From positions 309,603,738-309,667,737 of the forward strand of contig NC_133537.1 in assembly GCF_048544455.1 (NCBI RefSeq): a stretch of DNA of 64,000 nt, in the 5' to 3' direction. Under the pieces are notes generated by a model. That model saw nothing but the letters and a program-made list of their open reading frames with translations, had not been told where the DNA came from and searched no databases. This DNA is from Silene latifolia. Lineage: Eukaryota > Streptophyta > Magnoliopsida > Caryophyllales > Caryophyllaceae. Both the position numbers and the translations under genes were made by a program. Positions 9,665 through 19,221 of the stretch are shown in pieces. Every line of letters starts with the position of its first letter. The first letter of the stretch is position 1.

Positions 9665-11027
9665 TGTAACACTACGGATTTTTATAAGCTAAGTACTCGA
9701 CCGAGTAGAGCCTACTCGGCCGAGTAGTGTCAAGAGGGTAGTTTGTTTGGGTTCTGCCGAGGAATACTCGGCCGAGTATGGTGAATACTCGACCGAGTAG
9801 AGGATACTCGGCCGAGTATACACTTTATTCGACCGAGTATCCGGCCTGACGGGTATTATTTCCGCGATTTTGGTTAAAATGATTAGAGGATATATATCAT
9901 CGTTCATCAGTTTCTAAAATCATTTCTCCCCAAAAACATAAACTACGTTCATTACCCTCTAATCATCTTCATCAATTCCAAGTCAAAGGTTGTCGATTGT
10001 GGGTTCTAGCATCTCATCCCGTGTCAATCGCCGTAGTAAGTGTCTTATACTTGTTCATCTATTGTCATTCTTATAAGTTATCAAACCCTAATTTGGTTAA
10101 TTTGGGGGTTTAGGGTTTTGGTCATCATATGTCGTTGATTGTTGATTATCGTTGTTGTAGGTGATGATGTGTTACTAGTTGTGCATTTGTATGATTGATT
10201 GCAGCGTAGCGGATTGCAAAAAGGTAGGGTTTCCCTACTCAGTTACTGTTAATTGATTTAAGACTGTGCTTGTGTTGTAATTGTTGTTATCTGTTGATCA
10301 TCGGAGTATGGGTGTTGTGATGACGGTGGTGATGTGGTTGTGTTGTGACGGTTGTGGTGTTGTGACAGCTGTGATGCTGTGGTGTTGTGTGATTGTGGTG
10401 GAGTCACTTGCGGGAGTGGCTTCACACCCTAGTTCGCCCTCCGTGGAACCCGTCACGGGAGGGGATGTGCACATTAAGGGACAGGGATTGTTAGTCGCTC
10501 GTTGATGAGCTGGACTTGGTGGGGATGGGCTGCGGTCACCCACTGGCGGAGTGGATTACCTGTTGCGATGGGTAATCTGGTAGGGCTACACACTTTGGTG
10601 TGTAGTCGGTTACTATGGAGGATGATCAGTCGGTTACATTGTTTGTTGTCTTACATTGATTGAATGGTACTGACCCCGTTGTTGTTGTTTTGTAAAACCT
10701 GCGGTGATCCATTCGGGGATGGTGAGCAGACTTGACAGGTATTGCATTTGGTGAGCTTGGGCGGTCATGGGGAAGTCGTCATCACCAGTTGTAGTGTCAC
10801 AGTCACGAGTCTTAGCGATGATTTTGTAGTTGTCCTCAGTTGTATTCACTTTACTGGTTTTGGTTTGGATTTGGATGGTTGTAAACATTAATACTTTACA
10901 GTACTTCTAATAAATGTGTTTAGGACGGACGCTTTTGGTATATACTAACCTCGGGCAACCGAGATGGTAACAGCCTTTCATGCTTGGGTAGTCCTGGTAA
11001 GGTACCTTGGTATGAGGGGGCGTTACA
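9665..11027 (+). repeat. Element A 3' LTR
   Basis: 1,363 bp, nearly identical to the 5' LTR. Visible differences include TTTATTCGACC for TTTACTCGACC in the last palindrome and a small change near 10367. The palindrome cluster is at 9694-9840. Confidence 0.92.
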
Positions 11028-11032
11028 GAAAC

Positions 11033-12369
11033 AACAGATATGTAAACAAATCATATCTTTGTTATTTCTTTCCTTAAAATCTTAGGAGATAATAGAGAAT
11101 ATTCAAAAGATAATTTTATCAATTATTCTCCTATTATCTTTTCCTTAAATCTTAAGATATGATAAAATTTTCCATAACAAAAATATTCTTATCAATATAA
11201 CCATATCAAGTTAAATATAAAAGATATGTTAAGATAATTCTAGAGAATAAAATCTTAACAATAACAACTTTTATTCTTGGCTTAGACGAAACTAACACGG
11301 CTCAATGCCTTGTTTTTCGTGAAAACCCTAGCTTGATATTAGGTTAGATTTAGGGTTTAAGAGTATGCTATATTAGAAACCCTAATTAGCAATATGACTC
11401 AACTCATAAGTTGACCCAACATAATTACTAATTATAAGATTAAAATAAAATCACACTCAATATGAATATGGGATTCCTCATTAAATAAATACTATTTGCT
11501 AAAACATTTAAAAGAGACAAAAATATTTTTCAAAAACAGTTTGAAAACTTCTTAAGTCGTGCGTTATATAAGCTTAGCATTTCAATGTTATAGTAGAAGA
11601 GCTATAACATTGAGCTCTTTCATAAGTAGTGTTATAGCTGTGAAGCTATAACTTTACTAACATAAGAAATCCATTCTTATGTTACCATTACGAGATAATC
11701 ACTTACGCTATTCTAATCTTCTTAGGAGATCTTCGAGTGTAGGCTACTTCGTTATTCGAGCTTGATCAATCTTCAATTGAGCTTCATCTTCTCACGAATG
11801 CTTGAATAATTCTTCCATTATCTTGATCCGTAATTGAGGGCTTGATCACAATAAGTTCTTGTATACTTTCATCACAATCCTTTAAGCTTTGCAAATAATA
11901 AGTCTAATCTGAAGAGACTAAACGAACAATTACGCGCAACGAGTATATATAATATAAAGTACTCTTGACATCATCAAAACATAAACATATACTCTATATG
12001 GTTCAACAGATTATCTTTTCGAGATTTATAAATTGATAAAACTAAAATTGTCATTTGGAAATTTAAGATCGAAGATATGGTTGATTTGAGATTTCATTAA
12101 AAAAAACCCTGTAAAATGTCAGTCGACAATTTTTTTTATCTCAAAATCGTAGATTACGACGAGATAATCATTTTAGAAAAAAAATTGGCCTATTCTGAAT
12201 TCCGGTCTAAGAGTTATCTCCAATTGAGTTTTTTTTTATAGCGACAAAAATAGTATGTTGTGCATGAAAATTAAACATGGAGGGTATTATGTATACAAAC
12301 TTAAAAAGTTGGGTAGCACGTGCAAAATGGCAAAGTTCGAAGGTACCACGTGAATTTTCCGTTTTTTTT
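11033..12369. other. Right part of the inverted-repeat element body and its inner right arm
   Basis: Bases 11033-12060 continue the body interrupted by element A. Bases 12060-12360 are the inverted counterpart of the left arm. AT-rich; no gene supported. Confidence 0.45.
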
Positions 12370-13870
12370 AATTTACGCCTAAATTAATTGCTCAGGTTAT
12401 TTTTTGCACCCAAAATCCGTTTCAGGCCATATTTCCGTCAAAATTCAATTTTTTTTCCGTTGTGTCATTAATTTTATGACGATTTTGCCCCTTCTTCCTC
12501 CTATTATTTAGCATACTTCTCAGCTTGTTTCATTCTCCTCATTCATTCTCTTCTATATTTTTCTCCCTCATCTTCCCCAATTTGGTTTGAAGACCCCCTC
12601 ATCCTCAAGGTAAGTCTATCCCCAAATTTAACCTAGTTTAGTGCAAAGCAATTATAATCGCATAAATGGAAAACCAAGAAATTAGGTTAACAATCAATTT
12701 GAAAACATTACAATTTAATTTGACAACATTAGCAATCACCAATTCGAAAATATAAACTACAAACAAATTCGAAAAAATAGATACAAGGAAAACTTACATA
12801 AATTACTAGTGGATAGATGGGGATGGTTGATCAATCTTTCAAATAAGGAAGCTCAATAATTCAGGCTAGGATTATGACGAAATTTTGGGGAATTTTTAGG
12901 AAAATATTTGGGGGAAATCCCCCTACTACTAAGAGAATAAAAATTCTCTTAGTTTTCCCTCCAAAAAGCATCTAGCTAAATAAGGTAATAAATACAATTT
13001 TCTTTCATTACATTATCATCTTTTCAATAAATATATTCTTATAAATAAACTGTATTTTTAAAATAAATTCATAATTATGATTTTTTCATTAAAATAAAAT
13101 AAAATTGATATTAAACTATAAAGTATAAGTTGCTAAATTTTTCAATAATGCAATAATTATTACTGTAGAGAATAACTTGACACATGCTTACTATTAGCTT
13201 CGTGACAGAAAAACATTCACTAAAAAAAATTCACAACTTAAATAATTTTTTTTATTAGTTTTCAATTTTAATTTTTTTGTTTCATATCAAAATACAATGG
13301 AGTGAATTGATAAATATTAATGAGGTCCAAATTTAAAAAGTATAAATCCTCCTATATACTAAGATAATACAACTTTTCTAAAGTTTTTTTCTTGAAAGTG
13401 CTCAAACTTATATATGGAAACAAATTAGATTTTCATTTATTAAACTAATTTTCCATTTAAAATAACTATACATAAAAATTGTATCTTCTATTATTAACTT
13501 CGTGACGAAAAAAAAAATTTTAAAAAAAATTTGATGTATTTAAAATATTTTCATAAAAAACACAATTTATGTAATTATTCAATTCTTTTGATTAATTTTA
13601 ATATTAGTTATTTTTTATAAAAATTCGTGAGATATAAATGAAAAATCTATAAGTAATACACTAAAAATTAAAAGGCCTATATTTACCGCGCATTTGCGCG
13701 GGATCTACACTAGTATTAGGTTTAATAGGGGAAATAAAAGAGTAAATGAAGAGTCATCCAAAACTCACTTTATAAACATGGGGGCAAAATTGTCAATTTA
13801 TGCATTTTTTTCACCTAAAAATGGGGTTGAGTGCAAAATATAATCAGAACAATTAATTTGGGGGTAAATT
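12370..13870. mobile_element. Second inverted-repeat element inside the right arm
   Basis: AATTTACGCCTAAATTAATTG at 12370 is repeated inverted as AATTTACCCCCAAATTAATTG ending at 13870, followed on each side by a similar TTTTGCAC word. The insertion splits the outer right arm exactly: the outer arm reads up to 13871 on one side and resumes at 12369 on the other. Flanks are T-runs, so the duplication length cannot be fixed. Near the left end it contains a pyrimidine-rich leader-like sequence and the splice-donor-like CTCAAGGTAAGT at 12604-12615. No transposase was seen. Confidence 0.5.
12918..13713 (+). mobile_element. Mini-Helitron with two candidate 5' ends
   Basis: The 3' end is a textbook Helitron terminus: hairpin CCGCGCATTTGCGCGG, eight bases, then CTAG at 13710-13713, followed by T. 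A 5' TC end preceded by A is present at 13347 (TCCTCCTATATACTAAGA, giving 367 bp). A related one is at 12918 (TCCCCCTACTACTAAGAGA, giving 796 bp). Both intervals share an internal TTCGTGAC tract followed by an A-run (13199 and 13499). No Rep/helicase is encoded, so it is non-autonomous. Confidence 0.7.
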
Positions 13871-13941
13871 AATTTTTTTTTATGACGTGAGAGTAATTGT
13901 AAAAAAGTGGATTAAGTGAGGGTCTAATTGATAATTTACTC

Positions 13942-14231
13942 CAAAAATAATGATCCAAAATGCATGTCTTTTCTCTTGCTTATTTACCCGAATGTAACCC
14001 GACCCAGACCACCCAGTTTATCTCACATATTTATATTTATCGAGTCTAGTGATGAACTCAATCAAAATGACCCGTTCCATGTTCCACTTCAAAAATGATC
14101 CGTTTCATATTCAAAATACCCGTATACATAAACCTTCCACTGAAAACCTAAACCTCATAACCTCCTTCTTCTTTCTCACCTCCCTTCCCCTAAACCCTAA
14201 AACCCTAACCACCACCGCAAATTCCATCACC
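13942..14231 (+). promoter_or_regulatory. NIP7 upstream region and probable 5' UTR
   Basis: This is the only sequence between the transposon edge and the NIP7 start. It contains several in-frame ATGs from 14049 with no stop before 14232, so a 61-residue N-terminal extension is formally open. That extension has no similarity to NIP7 and the family starts at 14232. A TATTTATATTTAT stretch at about 14029-14040 may be the core promoter. No splice signals were needed to read the gene. Confidence 0.5.
14192..14208 (+). promoter_or_regulatory. Two overlapping telo-box motifs
   Basis: AAACCCTAA occurs at 14192-14200 and again at 14200-14208, 24 bases before the NIP7 start codon. Telo-boxes near the start are characteristic of plant ribosomal-protein and ribosome-biogenesis genes, which agrees with the gene that follows. 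Confidence 0.75.
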
Positions 14232-14804
14232 ATGAGAACCCTAGATGAGCAAGAAACCACCGCAGTCTTCGAAAAACTCTTCAAATTCATCGGCAACAAC
14301 CTCAAAAACCTAATCGACAACCCTTCCTACGAAGGTCCCGACTCCGATCCATCCAACCCGACCCGTTACTGTTTCCGTCTTCAGAAGAACCGTCTCTACT
14401 ATGTCTCCGAATCGCTCGTCAAGCGCGCCACCAACGTCTCCCGTGACAAGCTCGTTTACCTGGGTACTCAAGTTGGTAAATTCACTCACCACGGTAATTT
14501 CCATCTCACCGTACATTCTCTACCTTTACTTGCCCCACACGCCAAGCATAAGGTCTGGCTTAAACCCACCTCCGAGATGTCGTTTTTGTATGGGAATCCG
14601 GTTTTGAAGGCTCACCTTGGAAGGATTACTGAGGATATTAATGCTGGTGATGGGGTTGTTGTTTATTCCATGTCGGATATACCGTTGGGGTTTGGTGTTG
14701 CTAGTAAGAGTACTAAGGATGTTAGGAAATCCGACCCGAATGTGCTTGTTGTTATTCATCAGGCTGATATTGGTGAGTACCTTCGTGCTGAGGATGAGCT
14801 TTGA
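14232..14804 (+). CDS. NIP7: 60S ribosome subunit biogenesis protein NIP7
   Basis: A 190-residue protein, close to the 180-190 residues usual for NIP7 and intact from start to stop in a single exon. NIP7 is a nucleolar factor needed for pre-rRNA processing and 60S subunit assembly; in yeast it works with Nop8 and the exosome. The N-terminal alpha/beta domain spans about residues 1-95 (MRTLDEQET start, [42 protein letters not shown]). The C-terminal PUA RNA-binding domain spans about 107-183 ([20 protein letters not shown], then [19 protein letters not shown], then [10 protein letters not shown]). The start is fixed by the family's MR.LDE.ET opening, although the frame is open to 14049. Residues 36-45 are slightly longer than typical. 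It is the only host gene supported here, and its upstream region ends against transposons. Confidence 0.96.
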   Translation: MRTLDEQETTAVFEKLFKFIGNNLKNLIDNPSYEGPDSDPSNPTRYCFRLQKNRLYYVSESLVKRATNVSRDKLVYLGTQVGKFTHHGNFHLTVHSLPLLAPHAKHKVWLKPTSEMSFLYGNPVLKAHLGRITEDINAGDGVVVYSMSDIPLGFGVASKSTKDVRKSDPNVLVVIHQADIGEYLRAEDEL

Positions 14805-17800
14805 GGTTATAACGGGTTCGCTTTGTTCTTCGCATTTTTCTAATTTCGCGGTATTATTGATGTGTATGCGCTCCTGCTGTTATGTTGGATACATTATAAT
14901 ACAATGTTAAGTTTTTCGGTTTAGTTCTTAGTATATGTCATTGTTATTCTTATGCTGTGTTTATGCGAATTTCAAGTTTGAAATGTTATTCTGGCGAGTA
15001 TCTTTGTTCTTTGATTGTGTTTCAGCGAGATTATTTTTCTTCTGCTGCTTTATTGTAAATTTTTGGGCGGATGTACGGGTTCAGCGGAATTATCTCTGTG
15101 GGATTTAATGATGTTGTATCGGATCAAGTTAGGTTTCTGAGTTAAATGTGGAATTGGTTTCATTTCCTTTTCATTTTCGTTTAAGAGTTGATCTTTTTAG
15201 GGGTGTAAAATTCCCAAAATGAATGGTATTTTGGAGATTGCCTTGTTGATGCTAGATTGCTAGGTATAGCATCAAATTTACCGACTATGCTAACAGTTGG
15301 TGTTAGCAACCTCATTCTGATCTTGATATCAAAGCTTATTCAAACTTTGTTTAGTTGACACAGTTTCGAGATCCTAGTATCCATTGAGAAACATGAATTT
15401 TTGACATGGTGGTTTACTTGTATTATGAAGGTTCTATATATATATAGTTCAGAGTTCAGAAGTGTCGTGTGTTGAAAGTTGATACTCGTGTCTCTTGCTT
15501 CTGTGTTTGAATTGTTGGAATGTATTAATGATCTCAATGGTTGAGTTTTGAAAGATGGAGTTAATGGTTTTTGCTTGAGAAATTCAAGGCGGTGAGTGTA
15601 TATATCTGTCAATTATTTCAATTGGTGATATAGTGAAGCATTTGAGGATGGAAGATGTGTAATTGTTTTTTTTTTTTTTCAGGGACATATATCTCTGTTT
15701 CCGTCGAAATATGGAATAAAATTGGACTGTTATTATATCTAGTTCTAATGATTGAATTTATTATTGTTTTGGTCATTGTTTGTGAAGTTTTGGATGGAAT
15801 TTATGGGTGTAGAGGCATTAGTATCGGTGGGATTGAAAAACTTTGAATCTGATCAAGCATGGTAGCTGAGTAAATTACTGAAATCAATTTTTAAACTTTT
15901 AAAGAAATCATTACTTGTCTCTGTATTTGAGCTTCTAAAGTTTCAATTCTGTTTGAGAAATTGATTTTTCCAAGGATGTTGTTTCTTTGATTTATGTTGC
16001 TTAGAGTTTTATCATATGGTTGCAAGTTATGTGTGTGACTTTTGTTGTTAGGTCTGATGATTTGATAGTTGTGGTTAAACTTTTCTCGTGAGTCGTTAAT
16101 TGCCTTGCAGTGTCAAACATGATTGATCACTTGGGTGTGCAATCAAGTATTAAAGTTATCAAACAATAAACATTCAAATATATTACTTGCGTGTGCCATC
16201 AGGTTATCAAATTTGCAATTCCACATTTCAGATTTCACTAATTCTGAATTCGGAAATATCAAAGATTTTTCAGGTTGAAGTTTGTTATTGTTTAGATTCC
16301 TACTTCTTTATCTTGGAACATTGGGGAAGTTTTGATTTTTATTTTTTATCCACTTCAAAAAGTTGCTTTGGGGTTCAAAGTTTCAGTGTTAAGTTTGGTA
16401 GGTTTAATAGAGGCGCAAGAGAATGGGGTTTGAGGTTTTATTTAGAAGTTTGGGTTGGAGCTTGGAGGTGATGTTGATAGTTGATAATAAGCACCAAAAG
16501 TTGCAGGGTTGAAGGTGGTTGTGCAATGATCAAGGAAATTGCTGCAGTATGTGTATATATATCTGTCAAGTAGCTCGTAGATTGTTAAGATGTAGATTGT
16601 AGGCTAGCTTGGGGTTTGTGATAGTGTTTCCTGCATTGTTTAAAATGCTATATGACTATATGAGCCTCCTTTTGTTTCTGTGAGTATGTTTCCTACTTTG
16701 TCCTCATGTGATTATACGAACCTCCTCCAGCTTGTATTTCTATATAAATGCTATTGAAATAGATGCTAGATGAGATAGTTCATACTTCTTACTGATTGCG
16801 TCTAATTGCCTGTTTGATGATGCGAAGGGAGTCATAAGGGTAGTATTGGTGGAAACGGGTTGGAACACATCAACTATTGGTCATGTATTTACTGCCAAGG
16901 CCTTAACTGATTGAACAATTATTTGTCAACTGAGCTAAGTTGACAGATACACTTTCATATACTAGGTATTTCACACTTGTTCATGGCTCCATGGTTTTGT
17001 CATGTTGAAACCAAACCATGGACAATGTCAGGGTTAGCTTTATGTAGTGGGTGTGGTTTCATAATCATAGTGTCCATTGAGAAGCATGGAATCTGAATTT
17101 GGCGGTTCAGTTGTATTGTGAAGGAATCTATGTACAGTTCAAACTTTGGTGGTTCTTGAACGGTTATAGCTTTGTTTTAGTGGTTGAGTTTTGGAAGTTG
17201 AACCTCGGGTTTCAGTTGTGAATTTTATGGTTTTGAAAGCGATGCTGTGAGTGTGAGTATCTGTCAGTTGCTTCGTATGGTGATATAAGGACATCTCTGA
17301 AGCTGTAAGGACGAGGATACGCTTTTGGGCTAGTTTTGCGAGTGTTTAAACTGTTTTCTGAAAACTGTCTTTTGAAAATTTTTAGAAGCACTTTATTTAT
17401 TATCATTTCCCATATTTTGTGCCCGTAGTACTTTTTCCTTGCTTTTCTTCACACTTTTTAATCTGTTTAAACTGTCTTTTGAAAACTTTTGCACATTGTA
17501 TTTTTTCTCTTTACTTCCACGGTTCTTTATTTAACTATCTCTTTACTTTTTTTTTCTTCATACTGGTGAGCTTTCTTAAAATTCTACATTAGTCAAGTGA
17601 GACCTCTGTTCTCCAGTTGCGTCTCATTGCCGGCTTGATCTCTGTGCGCGCTTCCTGCTTTGTATGAGCTTCTATTTCAATACAAATGATATCGAAATAG
17701 AAGCTACATGAGATAGTTCATACTGGTTGACGACTTCTTGAAATTCCGCTCTAGTAAGTAGGATGTCAGTTCTCTAGTTGCGGTTTCCATAGCATGTCAT

Positions 17801-18180
17801 GTTTGGTGTACGCTCTCTTTTTCTTTTTCTCCACTTGAAAGGGTGTCAGAAAGATAGAAATGGGTAGTATTGGTAATGTGTCCACGGCCAAGTAGTGCCG
17901 ATGACCTACCTTACTGATTGAATGGTTAAGCTAGTTGACCCTTACAGTGCAAGCTCATACAGTCATACGTATACTTTTGCAAAATGGCTGATCCGGCGAA
18001 AAATACGCTCTTTCTTGACTATGTTTAAGTCTATACTAGTTTATGAACTCGTACAAAAAGTACTATTAAGAGTAATAACGTATTTTTTGGATTTAGTAAA
18101 TTACTAAACTTTAGAAAATTTTTCTTTGTCTACCCATATATTTTTTATATGTTTATATTGCTTAATCTTATTTGAAATAC
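14805..18180. other. NIP7 3' flank with diverged local duplications, no further gene seen
   Basis: Bases 15360-15640 resemble 17050-17310: both carry ATTGAGAA(A/G)CATG, then TATTATGAAGG or TATTGTGAAGG, then ATCTGTCA and TGGTGATATA. Bases 16740-16960 resemble 17685-17990: both carry GAAATAGA(T/A)GCTA, GAGATAGTTCATACT, GGTAGTATTGGT and TGATTGAA. Short open frames here lack protein-like features. The start of this stretch probably includes the NIP7 3' UTR. Confidence 0.5.
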
Positions 18181-19221
18181 TTTTTTTTTTCTCGACTTTT
18201 CAACTCTTGAGAGGTGAACTCTAAAAAGTGGAAATAAAATTGTAGACATAACCTGAGTATTTATGCAATATACATTTAATTTTACTCATTTTTGTACGCG
18301 GTTTTTTTTTTGTTATTACCCCTCTTGTTTGTTCTTCTATCAATTCTCTACCTTTTCTCTCATTTTATCTCCCACCCACCATCACTTGGACGCCTATTTA
18401 AAAGTAGCATTCACTATCACTTACTAACTACCTCGAGACCCAACAACACACCTTCCAGTGCAGTGGTGACCACACCCAACACCTCTGACCACGACGTCCC
18501 TCTCAAGCCCTATCTTAGCAACTCCCCACAACTAACCACCTGCAATCCATATCCTACGCCCTCCAACTACCTTACTTCCTCTTGCCTCCATCATCTCTTA
18601 TGCGCCCCCACCGTACCTCCTGTATAACCACCATCCCTGCCACCCCATGTGTAACGTCTAACCCTTATCGTAGTCTTATGCAACTCCCCAACCCATCATC
18701 ACCAACCCATTGCATTAATAGGAGATTGAACAATAAAATTAAAATTTATAAGAGTATATTTTTTTGCTAACAACTTATTTACTCATTAACTTTCAATGTG
18801 ACAACGTTATGCATGTAGTTAGAAAATTTTTAAAGTCACTCCAATTAGTATCTAAATTGATTGTTTGACAATTCTATATTATGTATTACTCATGATCTGA
18901 TATACAAATATATCACGGAACTACTTGAAATTTTTTAACTAAATTATATTTATTTATATTTCTTATCTAAAACCCAATATCAAAATAAAGTAAGATTATT
19001 TCAAGGTAATGAAATATTATCTGCCGCTCCTTTCATTAAATGGCGCACTTTAATTTAGAGAAAGAATCAAAATTTAAGATTAGTAGCAAACTTACATGTT
19101 ATAGTAGTTTATGAGTTGCGATTTTAATAAAATAATTTATTAAGAATTTTTATTTTTATAAATTTATTAATATAAGCACGATATTTAATGAATAAGTATA
19201 TTATTAGAATATGATTTAATT
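18181..19221. other. Unassigned AT-rich stretch with a CCACC-rich tract
   Basis: Bases 18360-18700 are C-rich and open in one frame, which reads as low-complexity proline/serine/threonine sequence. It resembles the complement of the 2205-2640 tract in composition. I see no gene. Confidence 0.4.

Larger units (their letters stand above)
3883..11027 (+). mobile_element. Element A: complete non-autonomous LTR retrotransposon
   Basis: A 7,145-bp element bounded by a perfect 5-bp target duplication, GAAAC, at 3878-3882 and 11028-11032. The order is 5' LTR 3883-5244, primer site for initiator tRNA-Met at 5248, internal region 5245-9664 without gag or pol, polypurine tract at 9652, and 3' LTR 9665-11027. 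The two LTRs differ at only a handful of sites on reading, so the insertion is recent on an evolutionary scale. LTR start (TGTAAC), end (GTTACA), primer and polypurine region all follow the Tekay/Del chromovirus pattern. Replication proteins must therefore have come from another element. Confidence 0.9.
2961..13941. mobile_element. Large terminal-inverted-repeat DNA element, Mutator-like by its flanks
   Basis: The left end (GAGTAAATTATCAATTA at 2961) is repeated in inverted orientation ending at 13941. The inverted similarity continues inward: left 2961-3230 matches the complement of 13941-13870 and then of 12360-12060, the right arm being split by a second insertion. Flanking 9-mers are AAAAAATAA (2952-2960) and CAAAAATAA (13942-13950), eight of nine identical, as for Mutator-type 9-bp duplications. 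No transposase was seen. The body (3231-3882 and 11033-12060) holds an uncharacterised repeat. The class call is an inference from arm length and flank size. Confidence 0.55.

Noticed and set aside
18292-18627. 111-residue frame with a hydrophobic start
   Set aside because: The start is a T-run and the rest is CCACC-rich low complexity; no family features.
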